A stretch of 64,000 bases of DNA, taken from Capsicum annuum (taxonomy: Eukaryota; Streptophyta; Magnoliopsida; Solanales; Solanaceae). The stretch is taken from positions 94,820,116 through 94,884,115 of the forward strand of contig NC_061120.1 of NCBI RefSeq assembly GCF_002878395.1, given 5' to 3'. The translations under genes were made by a program, and so were the position numbers. The notes beneath the pieces are model-generated. The model made no database searches. It saw nothing but the letters and a program-made list of their open reading frames with translations, and was not told the DNA's origin. Of the stretch, positions 11,013 to 21,885 are shown piece after piece (position 1 is the stretch's first letter; every line of letters starts with the position of its first letter).

Positions 11013-12495
11013 CCTACTTAGCCCAATTTTTCACCATTTTCATCCCTTTTATAGAATCTTAAACAATAAATAGTGTGCAAACTTAGGAGAAATTTTTCTG
11101 GGTGATCTTGAAGCTTGGAAAAGTAATTTACGCAATTTTCCATGGAATTTGTGGTAAGCTTTAATTAATTTATGCTTAAATTCTTCATTCTTATCTAAAA
11201 TACTTTAAAGCTTAGTGACTTAATTTTAATAGCATTATAGCTCAAAATCCACCCATTTTGTAGGGTAAATGTTCCTTGAGTATAGTGGGATGTTATGCTA
11301 GTTTCAATGAGCAAATTTGTAAATGGATTCAACATGGGATTTTTACATAATTTCGGACCCAAATCAAGATAGTTGAATATGGGTATCATTGTTCTTGTTT
11401 TGGTAATTTTATTGTGAATTTGATAGTATGGCACCTTGCTAAAGCTTCTTTGAATGGGAAATTGGTTATTTAGCAAATTCTTTGGGCTTTTCTTTGGCGT
11501 CCAGGTAGGCTAGGTCTACCTTTTAATAGATTAAGCTATTTTGTCTGATGATTATGATAATATGCTATATATGGGCTAGGATCTAGGTTTTGGAGAGTGA
11601 GAATATTTTTATTAGTTTGACATTTTAGGTTATCTTAAAACCATAAATTAGGATTAATTATCTCAATTACTCATATCTTTGGTAAATTTGGAATCATGAA
11701 TCATTATTGGAGTGGAAATACCTTAGTTACTTAAACTAGGTGAAATTTCCTTAGTCACTCATATTAGGGTAAATTTTGTCTTATTTGCGTAAGTTAGGGG
11801 AACTTGCCTTAGTTAGTATTATTTTACGCGGGATTAATTTAGTAGTTCATGATTGGGAAGAACTACTCTGTTTGGTCTATTGATGGCTTATTCAACAAAT
11901 AGAAATGAAATTTTATACCTTAGCCTAGGTCAGGGTAGAAATTTCTTAGCATGAATTTCAGTGATTAGAAGTGGTCTCCTCTGATGCACCCTAGGCCAAG
12001 ACTTCTATTAGCTTTGTAGACTTCTTTATGTATGATTTGCCCTTATAAATGCTTGGTTTAGAACTCGAGTAGATTGAATATAATTAATGAGTTTATGGTA
12101 GGGTATTGAAAAATTATTGCTAATTTCAGGTACGATTAATGACAAGATTTACAGATATTACCTATGATATATCTTACATATTATGATTATTGATATGGCT
12201 TTCATGTATTATTAATAATATAAACTATCAACATGTATAATAATATACATATTGATGAGATTAATGATCAGTAGCTGATAGATATTATTAATGGTTTATA
12301 GATATCATATGGATTATAGATTTAATTAATTTCTTATAGATACCATTATTGAAATAACTTATGATTACTACTATTGACATAGCCTATGGTCATGGTTATT
12401 GGCATGACTTACTAGATGTGGTATTGGTATATTTTATTAGGTTAGTTTATCGATATGGGTTATTGATATTGTTCATTTATATAGTTTAGAAAAAT

Positions 12496-12630
12496 ATGAG
12501 CTCCAGTTCGAGTCCAGCAGTTGATAATGATCTTGATAATGTTAGTTTTGGTTTGAGTGCAATAGTTGATAATGATCTGAGTAATATGAGCTATGGTTTA
12601 AGGCCGGCAAATGATGATAATGATGGTGAT
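12496..12630 (+). repeat. 45-bp minisatellite, three units
   Basis: Units at 12496-12540, 12541-12585 and 12586-12630, each exactly 45 bp, sharing ...GTTTGAGTCCAGCAGTTGATAATGAT-like sequence. All three stay open in one plus frame (15 residues each, ending in Asp/Asn-rich stretches such as VDNDLDN and NDDNDGD). It is the positional counterpart of the 42-bp array in the G-family LTRs. Confidence 0.65.
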
Positions 12631-13462
12631 AGTACTAAGTTTCTATTCAAGTCTAGAATTGGGAATTATGTATGAAATGAAATGGGCCAGATGGATTCTT
12701 AGTCATGGCAAGATGATTTGGTGATTTATGGCTATTTGATTACTTTGTTTCCTTTATTGTACCCTCTATGCTTATGGAGGCATGCATTGGGTTATTTAAT
12801 TTTCGTACTTATTGGATTTTGGGGGCAAAATTTGATGTTATAATGGTATGATCTTTATGTTATTATCTTGTATGCATTCATTTATTTATGTACAATGGTT
12901 TTGGGGCTTATTTCTAGGTTTTCCCCTTTTACCTTGACTTACCTTATTCTATCTTGTATATTATAATATTCATATCATGATTTAGCTCAGTTACCTTATG
13001 ATGCCTACTGAGTAACAATGGTTTTGGTACTCATACTATATTTTTGTAGCTTTTTGGTACAAATTTGAGTACTAGTTTTTGTAGTTGATTTGACATTCGT
13101 GGAGGGTTTAAGATATTGGGTGAGCTCTTATAGTTGAAGTTACCCTTTTCCCTTCTATTTGTGTATGCCTCATCTTTCAACTCCGAGACAGATTGTATTT
13201 TACTATAAAGTACTCATGCATCATTTGTAGTAGCTCTTGTACTGATATTGCTGAGTCTTGGCGTAGTTGTTGATTTCTGACCTATCTATTAGGCCTTTCT
13301 GATTGTATTATTGCTATTTAAGTCCTTAAATTATTAAGTTTTGACATTTAGGCCCTTTTCTATCAAGTTAGCCCATTGTATCTATCTCTGGGCTATGGTT
13401 TAGCTTACCTACTGGCGGGATAAAGTATGTACCATCATGACATATAAATTGGGTGGTGAAAA

Positions 13463-14810
13463 AGTTGACTCTACTACATGCGAGTAGTACTAAAGTAGGA
13501 CTTTACCGCTTAAGCAGTCAAATAGCTGCTTAAGCGATCATACCTAGGTAGTACAAAAGCTGTTTTTCTTATTTTTCTCCCAATTTTGAGAATTTGAGCT
13601 TTGGATTAGAGGGTTTTGGTGATTTGTTCTTTTTTCAAGCTTGTGATAGCTCCAAATCACTATTTCAACTATTTTCTTTGATTCCTATCATCTAAAACTT
13701 GTAATTTCTTGACTTTTAAAGTAAAATTTGAGGATTTTTGTCTGGAAGGACTCAAATAGTGTTTCTTTGATTTAAACCCAATTTCAATCCATTTTCACTT
13801 GGGTTTTCCTTACGGATTTCTTTAATCACAGGTAATGTGTTTATAAACAAAAATTCTAGTTTTAACAATTATTTTTGAAAAACCATTTTGGATGCTTATT
13901 TTTTTACTTTACTCAATAATAGGAAATATGGGTATCGTTGTGTTTATTTTGATATGTATATTCTATTTTGTATGTTTTAGTTGGTTTTGAGTTAATTAAA
14001 GAGGGGAAGTCTCTGTAATTAAAGGCATGGGACTAGGATTTTCTTTTTGAGGTAGGTTATGGCTTAACTTTCTTTAGATTGGGTTAGGTAGTTAATATCT
14101 TGTATAAAATCATGATGTGGGTATGGAAATGAATCATGGAAATAGAGTTATTACTATTGTGTGCTCGTGTAGGGGCTTCTGTTGTTGCTATCAATGGTTT
14201 AACACAATAACTTCTATGTATGGCCCATGTGGGGATCATATCTGATATTGTTGGCTTTGTCTATACCTTTAGCTGATCTCTTCTTAGTAGAAATGCCTAA
14301 GCTGCACTTCAAGTGGTATAATGATATAGTACTTGCATATTTCATACTACTGGTGCATGACTTATATTGGATCATGGATGATTGCCCTATTAAGTGGAAT
14401 TTTGGTTCATGTACATATATATTGGTTGGAATTAAGATTATCATTCTTATTTGGTTATGAGCATTACATCCTTATATCATACATACACTTCTAATCCTTA
14501 TATCATACATACATAGGTGCCACTCTATGCTTCCAATGATAACCTCCAACCTTATACTATCTAATTTGTCTTATCTTGTATTCAGATCTAACTATTAGCT
14601 TCTTTTGGATTACCAACTGTATTTTCAAACTTTTAGTTATATGTAGATTATTTTTATTTTGTGACACTAGATTTTTGGATGGCTTATGGTGTTATGTTGA
14701 TACTTAATCTTTTGCTATTATTATACCTTTATGGTTTGACATTGTTCTAGAAGTCTTGTCTTGGTGTTTTTGTGTTGTTTTCTTAAGAAATATAAGTTTT
14801 TGAGAGTGGA
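13463..14810 (+). repeat. LTR D2, left part (interrupted by a solo LTR)
   Basis: LTR-like non-coding sequence with CGCTTAAGC motifs at 13503-13540. It continues after the inserted solo LTR at 17168-17232, where the LTR end idiom GTGCCATCATGACC...GGTTCATAACA is found. Small frames at 14214-14460 overlap each other on both strands and are not credible genes. The 5' edge against D1 is approximate. Confidence 0.5.
14806..14810. other. Target site duplication, left copy (solo LTR)
   Basis: GTGGA before TGTAACACC; the identical GTGGA is at 17168-17172. Confidence 0.85.
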
Positions 14811-17167
14811 TGTAACACCTCAAAAAATAGGTCTCGGATCGTCACACAGTGCTTGAGGCTACGAGTGGCCCTAAGCTAACCCATTGAGCCATTTTAATTC
14901 AGTTCAACACAAATCAATGGGGTTTCTATAAATAACCCTTAAATATTAACAGAGTAAGCATCATCAAAGAATAAAAGAATTTTAGAATGATAACAAAATA
15001 CGACTTATTAGTCAACTCCAACATCTATACTAGTCCGACAAGCCTCTAAGAAAATCAATAAAACCAGCAAGCCATTGAGACATGCCCCAACTGACTCATA
15101 CTCAGTTATCAAATGTAAACAATTTTGTGAAACCAACATCAGACATCAAGTCCTTGGAACATGAGGACTCACCACAACAGAGGATGTAGAACTGAGAAAA
15201 TGCAGCCCACATCTGAAGATGTGGGTCAGTACCATGGAAAGGAACCGAGTATATGGGGGTGTATGCAGTTGTATAAACATCATCATCATAAATATTTATA
15301 AAAAATATTCAGGATGTATGAAAGACTCAGATAGCCCGAAGAAAATCATCATAATAATAAGAGGATGAAATAAGTACAATAACACATGTGAGTCATCATA
15401 TAATTTGTCAATCACTTTCAATTCATCAAGAATATTAATTCTCATAATGTAAATATCATTTAAATCTTTCGAAAGAATAACTTTCACAATTCCACTTTCA
15501 AATCACTTCACCATTCACCATAGACACAACGAAACACACACACACTGGGAGATCCTATAACCGACATAAACCATGTGAGCTACATGGAGTCCAATGTACA
15601 ACCCACGTGTTGGAGAGCCGTCCTATCCTTGCCATCAGAGTTGGACTATCAATATCAAATCCACACAAACTAGTGATCACTATATAAATTAGCCTCAGGC
15701 ACTCCTATGGGGCACGTAGTTTTAGGAAAGTAAGGTCTCTTTATACCTCCCACTGAGTGCTAAAGCTTTCTCCCAGACTTAGCTCAGATCATTTCAAAGA
15801 CAATCCACAACAAAACAATTTTAGTAATATATAAATATACATCGGGAGCCATCATGCTTCCCATCTAGCAAAATCAACCACATTGTGGATTTCTATCACA
15901 CTCGAGTTCAAAATAACTCCATTAAGACCAAAAGGTCAGATAATTCAAAATCTCTAAAATATTCAACATCAACGTGCTTATAATACACACTTTCTCAAAA
16001 AAAATACAATTTTCAATGGGGATTCACGACCCAAATATCCAAATCATGATAAATATCATTCAAGATTCATGCTTTATATCTCCACACATGTAAATTCATC
16101 TTTCAAAATCATAAACATCAAGATTTCATAATAATCATCATAAGATATGGGTTCATGCTTCAAATTTGTAAAAATCAAATAAAAATCATGCCTTTGTAAA
16201 GAAAATTACTTTTGGGCATAAGAATGAAAGAGAGTTCTTGATAAAAAAAACCCGAATACCTTGAATGATGAAATTTAGATCGATACTCATTTTGAGATGT
16301 TAATCGTGCCTTTGAATGATGGTTCTTTGAGTTGTTAAACTAGGAACTTAGAATCTTGAATAAATTTGTAGAATTAATGGTGAACTTTGGAGGTTCTTGA
16401 AGTTGGATGTAGGAGCTTAGGGTATTCTTTTTGAGGGAATTTGATGAAATATAACATATATTTTTTCTAATAGTCTTTAATATAGGGTTTGTATGGATTT
16501 TGGGAGAGGGGGGATGACCAAAACGCTCCTAAAAATCAAATAATTCATGAATCTCTCCTTTGGTGGACTGTTTTGATAGTCTGACGTAGATCACCCATAA
16601 TGTTTTACTTCGATATCCAAATTGGATGAAACTAATTTTATTAGAAAGATCACTCTCATATCTTTCCATTGATATATAGTATCTCATCCATATCATTGTG
16701 TACGAGGAGTCACAATTATTTGAATTTGACCCAAAAATTCACTTTTGGTAGGCAGAAGTACATCGACCATAACTTTTTGCTCTGATAGAAAAATTTGATG
16801 AAACCAATTTCATTAGAAATTGAACTCACAGATATTTCCATTGATATATAGTATATCCCTCAGATCATCGTGTACAAGGAGTTATGATTATTAAAAGTTG
16901 GAGCAAAAATACGCCAGGCCTCAACACTTTTTCTTGTATATTTTACTATTCACTGCTATTCACAATTCGATCAGAATGTTCATAACTCATCGCTTGGGTG
17001 TCTATTTTGGATGATCCACATATCGTTAGAAATCTTATTTGATAGTCTACACAATGTTGGGTCATAATCTAAGACATTCCACATGAAAATTTAAAATTTA
17101 TTCTACAAGATAGAACCCAACACGTTTACGCACAAAATTTCAATGAAAAATTTCCTGGGGTATTACA
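14811..17167. repeat. Solo LTR (Ty3/gypsy type), 2.36 kb
   Basis: Begins TGTAACACCTC and ends GGGGTATTACA, flanked by the perfect 5-bp duplication GTGGA, with no internal region. This is the classic product of LTR-LTR recombination. The strand is ambiguous because the termini are themselves near-inverted; GTCTCGGATCGTCACACAGTG near 14832 resembles a Solanaceae LTR end read on the minus strand. It holds no credible gene. AT-rich runs and many short ATCATCATAA-like stretches are present. Confidence 0.8.
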
Positions 17168-17232
17168 GTGGATTACTTGCCAATCTTTGCTTAGATAAGT
17201 GCCATCATGACCCTTATTTTTGGTTCATAACA
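17168..17232 (+). repeat. LTR D2, right end
   Basis: Starts with GTGGA, the right copy of the solo LTR's target duplication, and ends GTGCCATCATGACCC...TTGGTTCATAACA, a decayed Del/Tekay LTR end. It is followed by TATTGGAATTAAAGTATCCAGG, a poor match to the tRNA-Met primer site TGGTATCAGAGCC. Confidence 0.6.
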
Positions 17233-18970
17233 TATTGGAATTAAAGTATCCAGGTACATTATTCTTATCAGTGTAAAAAAAAGGTGTTTGGGGAAGTCTT
17301 GTGGATCAGTACATAAACATCCGTATCAATCTTTCAGAGACTATAAGATATCTTTAGGGAAATTTTTGGTTTTTTTCCTTATTGGGTGTCTCTTTCATAC
17401 TCTATATTCTAAAGCATGTTTCACTCATTTCTGCAAATGCTAAGGACTAGATCTCTTGAGGTTAGGGATGCTAAGCCAACATCCAAGGAGAAATCACAGT
17501 TTAAGAGAGAATTGTGATCCATAGATGGTCTAGAGGTAAAGGGAGGGCATGAGGATTTTCCCCTTCTAGAGGTAGTACTAAGGGATCTCTTCTGAGCCTC
17601 GGGTTCAACATTTTATAGATATGAGAACTAATTAAGTTCCATAGAGTTCTTCTACACTATTATTGGAAGGGTTATTGATTTATTTGGTGACCCGTTTGGA
17701 GGGTTTTCTTCTGAGTCTGCTGAGTATTCCTCCAATTTTAAGTATTGCACCTCCATTAGAGCTAGAATCTACTTGTGGTGTTCTTTCAACTCCGAGTTTT
17801 GTACCTCTATCATTTCTAGAGTCTACCTATGGTGTTCCTCCAGTTCTGAGTGTAGTTTCTCTAGTGGTTTTGATATCTGCTTATGGTACTTATCAGACTC
17901 CTAGTGCTATTCCTTATTCTATGCCAGTTCTTAAGTATGGTATTATAAGATTAGGGGTTCAACATTTATCTATTCTACCCTTTTATGTGGGATTATAGCC
18001 AGTCATATTCATTGTGCTACCTATTATTATGTGTACAGTTATATCTTCAGAGGATCAGAAGAGGTTTGAGATATTCAGTCGCTTAGTTCCACCCTAGTTC
18101 AGTGGTATTGTGTGTGAGGATGCATATGAGTTCTTGATTAATTGTCAAAAAATATTGCATTACCTTGAATTAATTGTCACATGAGGTTTCGTAAACTACC
18201 TACTAGTTGACATATGCACCAAGAGATAGGTAAAGGTCACTTGTTAGAGCCAGATCTCTAGGTTTGCCAAAGATGATTTTGAATCAATTTGTTAAGGCCT
18301 TTTTTGATAGGCTTGTGCTATAAAGTTTGAAGATAAGATAAGAGATAAGTTTGATCACATGGAGTAGGGACACATGACCATTGTAGAGTTTGAGGAAAAT
18401 TTCCATGCCTTACATAGATAATCTATGTCAAGTATGGCCATCAAGTTTGAGAAGATTCTAATGTTCATAAAGGGATTGGATGTTTCACTTTAATTGGTTA
18501 CTGCCCAGATGGTAGTGTCAAGGGTATAATTTCTGAGTATAGTGGATAATAAGAAAAAGTTTGAGTCTATTCTTTGAGCTTCTTAGGGAGGTGACAAGAG
18601 TGTGTACCGTAAGGATGATTTTAGTAGTCACACTTCTCGTGGCATAGATTTTTAAAGTTCTCATGCTTATCATGGTAGAGCAGTGCAAAAACTTTGTAGG
18701 GTTTAGGTGCTAAGTCTTCTTCTTGATGGTGAGGCATCATTTCAGGGTGGCCATTCTACCTCAGTCGTTCCTCCTTCTATTTTTTTAGGTGACAGAGTTT
18801 GCTATGTGTGTAATAATTTTTGACATTTGGCTAAGAATTTCCCTCATTGTATTTGTAGACCTTACCCTATATCGGCAATGAGTGCTTACCCTTAGAGACA
18901 TAAAGGTACTACAAAAGTTGTGCAAGGTAAAGATAGCGGTGCCCACTGTGGTGGTCGTAGTGGACGTAGA
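17233..18970 (+). pseudogene. Chromovirus gag remnant (Del/Tekay type)
   Basis: After a leader carrying AGTCTTGTGGATCAGT (17295-17310), gag can be read through stops. SSEDQKRFEIFSRLVPP and CEDAYEFLINCQKILHYLE (about 18040-18165) match the conserved capsid start, EQGHMTIVEFEENFHAL (about 18360-18410) the capsid C-terminal part, and CYVCNNF*HLAKNF (about 18800-18840) a decayed CCHC zinc knuckle whose last Cys is lost. The 111-codon frame at 17663-17998 contains threefold ESTYGVP-like repeats and corresponds to the variable N-terminal linker of gag, probably partly out of frame. Confidence 0.7.
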
Positions 18971-18989
18971 TAGTGCTATACTATACTCA

Positions 18990-19440
18990 CTATGCCAAAG
19001 GTAGAGGCTTTTGACATTGTTGTCAATGGTATCACCCTCGTTTGCTTTAGTTTTCCATCTGTTTTATTTGATTTGAGATTGAATTTCTCCTATGTGTCTA
19101 TATATATTTCTTTAGGTTTTGATTCTTCTAGGAAGCCTCTCGTTATTCCTATCAATGTATCTACCTATAAAGGAGACTCTTTAGTGGTTAGTGAAGTGTA
19201 CTGATATTGCGTTGTGAACTTCACTGGGTGTGAGACTAGGGTAGATCTGATCATCCTAGATATGGTATATTATGATGTCATCTTGGATATGGATTGGTTA
19301 TCTCCTTATCATTCTTCTCTAGACTATTATGCTAAGATTGTGACTTTAGCTCTGCGGGTGTGCCAAGGATAGCTTAGAAATGAGAACTTCATTTGGGTCC
19401 TAAGAGAGTTATATCATTTTTGTGTGCTCGTCATTTGTTG
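18990..19440 (+). pseudogene. Retroelement aspartic protease remnant
   Basis: Reads AFDIVVNGITLVCFSFPSVL, FDLRLNFSYVS, NVSTYKGDSLVVSEVY, then after a stop CETRVDLIILDMVYYDVILD and MDWLSPYHSSLDYYAK. The MDWL.P.HA..D..AK motif is diagnostic of Del/Tekay chromovirus protease. The catalytic D(S/T)G has become FDLRL, so the enzyme would be dead even without the stops. It cleaves the Gag-Pol polyprotein in intact elements. Confidence 0.75.
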
Positions 19441-19489
19441 AGAGGGGATGTTGATCGTAATTTTCCTATAATAATGATACTAATGTTGA

Positions 19490-19734
19490 TTCAACACCTT
19501 CTTTGCACCTTGTTCATATTGTTTGTGAGTTAATGGATGTTTTTCCCATGGATTTGAATAGTATTCTTCTTGATCATGATATAAACTTTACTATTTATGT
19601 TGAGCCAAGCATCAAAGCCATCTTTATACCTTTCTACAGGATGGACCCAACAAAGTTGAAGGAATTGAAGGATCATCTCTATGATTTGTTGAATTAGGGA
19701 TTTATCTAGCCAAGGGTATCACTATAGGGTGCGC
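19490..19734 (+). pseudogene. Reverse transcriptase N-terminus, truncated
   Basis: CELMDVFPMDLNSILLDHDI, NFTIYVEPSIKAIFIPFYRM and DPTKLKELKDHLYDLLN, then *GFI*PRVSL*GA, match the start of chromovirus RT (DVFP.DL..., PPYRM.P.EL.ELK..L.DLL..GFI.PS.SPWGA). It stops abruptly after the GA of the SPWGA motif at 19734, where Tat-type LTR sequence begins; the catalytic YIDD block is absent. Confidence 0.8.
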
Positions 19735-19990
19735 GGATAACGTTTAGATTACACACTTGAAGAGGTATAGAAAAAGTTATCAAAATATTTTACCCAACAA
19801 AGAGATAGGGTCAAATCCATATGGAACAAAGTAAATGGGGATTTATTAATTTCTAAATAAAAGTAACTTACTAAATTCAAACTTAAGATACAAGTATTTT
19901 GGGGGTTTGTTTTAAGGATTTCAAATTTCATAATTTTGTTGTTTTAAGAAAACTATGTCGAAGCTAGAGACAATTAGATATTAATCCAAG
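19735..19990 (-). repeat. Fragment of another Tat-type LTR
   Basis: Starts GGATAACGTTTAGATTACAC and contains TATTTTACCCAAC...GGGTCAAATCCATATGGAAC, the Tat-type LTR end signature seen in elements A and B (GATAACGCTC..., AAATCCATAAGGAACAA). Sequence beyond the signature does not align with A or B, so it is a different family or very diverged. It cut the chromovirus RT at 19734. The right edge is uncertain. Confidence 0.5.
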
Positions 19991-20802
19991 TGTTATGGGA
20001 CTTCTGGTTGTACCTTTCTAGGTGTGGATTAATTCTTGGGTATTTGACTATTTGTCTAAATTTATGACATAGCTTGTTTTGATGATTATCAGTTGACAAA
20101 AAGGGACTAGCTCCCTTTGTCTTCAGGAATTCAGTACAATTGTCACATGTCTGTGTAGTTTTGTTTTTTAGGGTAACAAACTGCACAGGTAAGCCACGTA
20201 CTAATCAGGAAACCTAAACCAATCAAAATTCTAACCTAATCATTATCCTACTATAAATAAAAGATAATGTTTCTCAATTATATTATTTTTTCAATCCAAT
20301 TATCCAACGAAGAAAAAGGCGAAAACATAATATTGCTCAAGTTCCAAGTTTTCGAGTGCTGAGAAAGAAATTGTTTTTGAGTCAAGTCTTGGTCTTCAAT
20401 TGAACAATTCATCTTATAAGAGTAATACTTTTCTTGTGTTTGTCGAGTTCTTAGGTAGAGCTACCTGAGTTGGTATTGATCAGAATTAATCATTACCAAG
20501 AGGAGATATTGGAAGAGTTATCAAAGAAAGTATGTAATAGATTAATTTCAAATTAGTGGAGCTTAGAGATAACCATAAATGAAGTCTATAATCATGAGTT
20601 TGATTATAGTGGATTGCTGAGTGCTTATGAAGGCAAGCAGTGGTTTTTCCTTCTTTGAGAAAGGAGGTTTACACATTAAACCATTGTGTTCTTACTTTCC
20701 TGCAAAGGTTTACTTCCTTACTTCTTTATTGCTTTATTGACTGTGTCTGACTCTAAGAGACCTGATCTATTACAAGGTGTTGCACCCTTCCATGATTCAT
20801 CA
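19991..20802 (+). repeat. 5' LTR of a Ty1/copia element (left edge uncertain)
   Basis: Non-coding sequence ending GATTCATCA directly before a primer-binding site, with a TATA box at 20252-20259. The left edge was placed at the first LTR-like TG (TGTTATGGGAC, about 19991) but could lie anywhere to about 20150. No second LTR is present because the element is cut off at about 21853. Confidence 0.5.
20252..20259 (+). promoter_or_regulatory. TATA box of the copia LTR
   Basis: TATAAATA in CCTACTATAAATAAAAG, about 550 bp upstream of the primer site, a normal distance for a copia LTR promoter. Confidence 0.5.
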
Positions 20803-20820
20803 ATTGGTATCATATCTAGG
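20803..20820 (+). other. Primer-binding site, tRNA-Met type (copia)
   Basis: ATTGGTATCATATCTAGG right after the LTR end; TGGTATCA is exact and the remainder drifts from TGGTATCAGAGC. Primes minus-strand synthesis in copia elements. Confidence 0.6.
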
Positions 20821-20863
20821 ATAATCTAAAAGTTTCACACCTAGAGTGAGTAATTGATCCTGG

Positions 20864-21755
20864 ATGCTCAACCTAATCTGGAAGAAGGGCAATCTACCAC
20901 TAAACGACCCCGCTTTAATGGATAGTACTATAGGTAGTGGAAAACTAGAATTTGTAAATTTATTATGGCTGAGGACATTGACATGATGGATATAATACTT
21001 TATGGTCCTCATGTGCCTGTTAGAGAGGACAAAGAAGGAGACATAAAAAGAATGATTGTCAATATTAGGAGAGAATTTAATGGTAATGATTACAAGAAAG
21101 TTGAAAAAAATTACGAAGCTAAGAAATTGTTTGTGTGCAGTATAGGATCAAATGAGTATAACATGATTTATTTTTGTGAAAATTCAAAGGAATTCTGGGA
21201 CTTCCTGAAGACAGGTCACGAAGGACAACTGATACGAAGCATTCAAAATTTAACATAGTGATTACCCAGTATGAAACTTTTTCTATGAAGGAAGGAGAGA
21301 CAATTCCAAAGATGCATACAAGATTCACTTCAATCACAAATTAGCAGCACTGCGTAGGAGAAGTGATTCCTTTGTATAAGAAATTGAGAAAAATTCTAGG
21401 TGTTCTTAATAAGTCCTGGGAAAGCAAAGTGGATGTTATTACGGAGGCAAGAAACCTTAAGACTCTCACTTTGGATGTACTTATTGGTAATCAATAGACT
21501 CATGAGCTTAAGAAGTATCAAGGACAAGAGAATAAAGAAGTAAAAAGGGAAAAATCTCTGCCATTGAAGCCTTCAAAGTCTAATTCAAGTAAGGAAGACA
21601 CCGATGTTGCCTATTTGGCAAAAAAGATTATTAGGGAAATGAAGAAAAATATTCAGTTTCAAGGAAGAGGAAGTAGCAACAAAAAGGGAGGTAGGGCTGA
21701 AGTTTGTCATAAATGTGGAATTTGTGAGTATTTTATCAAGGATTGTCTTGCATAA
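20864..21755 (+). pseudogene. Ty1/copia gag, broken
   Basis: Frame 20860-21258 reads QPNLEEGQSTTKRPRFNG*Y then MAEDIDMMDIILYGPHVPV, KNYEAKKLFVCSIGSNEYN and NSKEFWDFLKTGHEG. After a frameshift near 21240 it continues KFNIVITQYETFSMKEGETI, MHTRFTSIT, LRKILGVLNKSWESKVDVIT and KPSKSNSSKEDTDVAYLAKK, ending CHKCGICEYFIKDC. This is the UBN2-type copia gag with its CCHC zinc knuckle. Tyr has replaced His and the spacing is altered. A single-base loss near 20864 shifts the probable original start. About 95 bp after the knuckle the element is truncated by element B. Confidence 0.8.
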
Positions 21756-21853
21756 AATGGACCATCAGTAATATCTAAAGCCCGGAGCTAATAAAGGAAA
21801 GAAGAAGGACCTGGTTCTCAAAATATCTAGAAGAAAGGTAGCAGCTAATTATG
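21756..21853 (+). other. Copia sequence just after gag, truncated
   Basis: Continues from the gag stop to the junction with element B at about 21854. No protease, integrase or RT motif of copia is present in the window. Confidence 0.5.
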
Positions 21854-21885
21854 CCAGCTTAAACCTTTGCTCGTCCTCAAGCAAC
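21854..21885 (-). promoter_or_regulatory. 3' stem-loop and polypurine tract, element B
   Basis: On the minus strand TTGAGGACGAGCAAAGG then TTTAAGCTGG. With the preceding GC it gives TTGCTTGAGGACGAGCAA, a near-perfect 7-bp stem with an AGGA loop. Same motif as 492-510. Confidence 0.6.

Larger units (their letters stand above)
10436..13462 (+). repeat. Chromovirus-like LTR D1, decayed
   Basis: Non-coding sequence with the layout of a Del/Tekay-type LTR: a CTTAAGC-rich block at 10770-10960, a TATA box at 11005-11012, a long AT-rich R/U5 part, a 45-bp minisatellite at 12496-12630, a CCTACTGAGTA motif near 13003, and the LTR end idiom CTACTGGCGGG...CCATCATGAC...GGGTGGTGA at 13410-13462. The 5' edge is not visible; element A inserted into or beside it, so 2160-2250 may be its upstream part. 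It is related to the G-family LTRs further right, which lie on the opposite strand. Confidence 0.55.

Noticed and set aside
17663..17998. 111-codon frame with ESTYGVP repeats as an independent gene
   Set aside because: It lies between the primer site and the recognisable capsid of a chromovirus gag, so it is the variable gag N-terminal region, partly frame-shifted.
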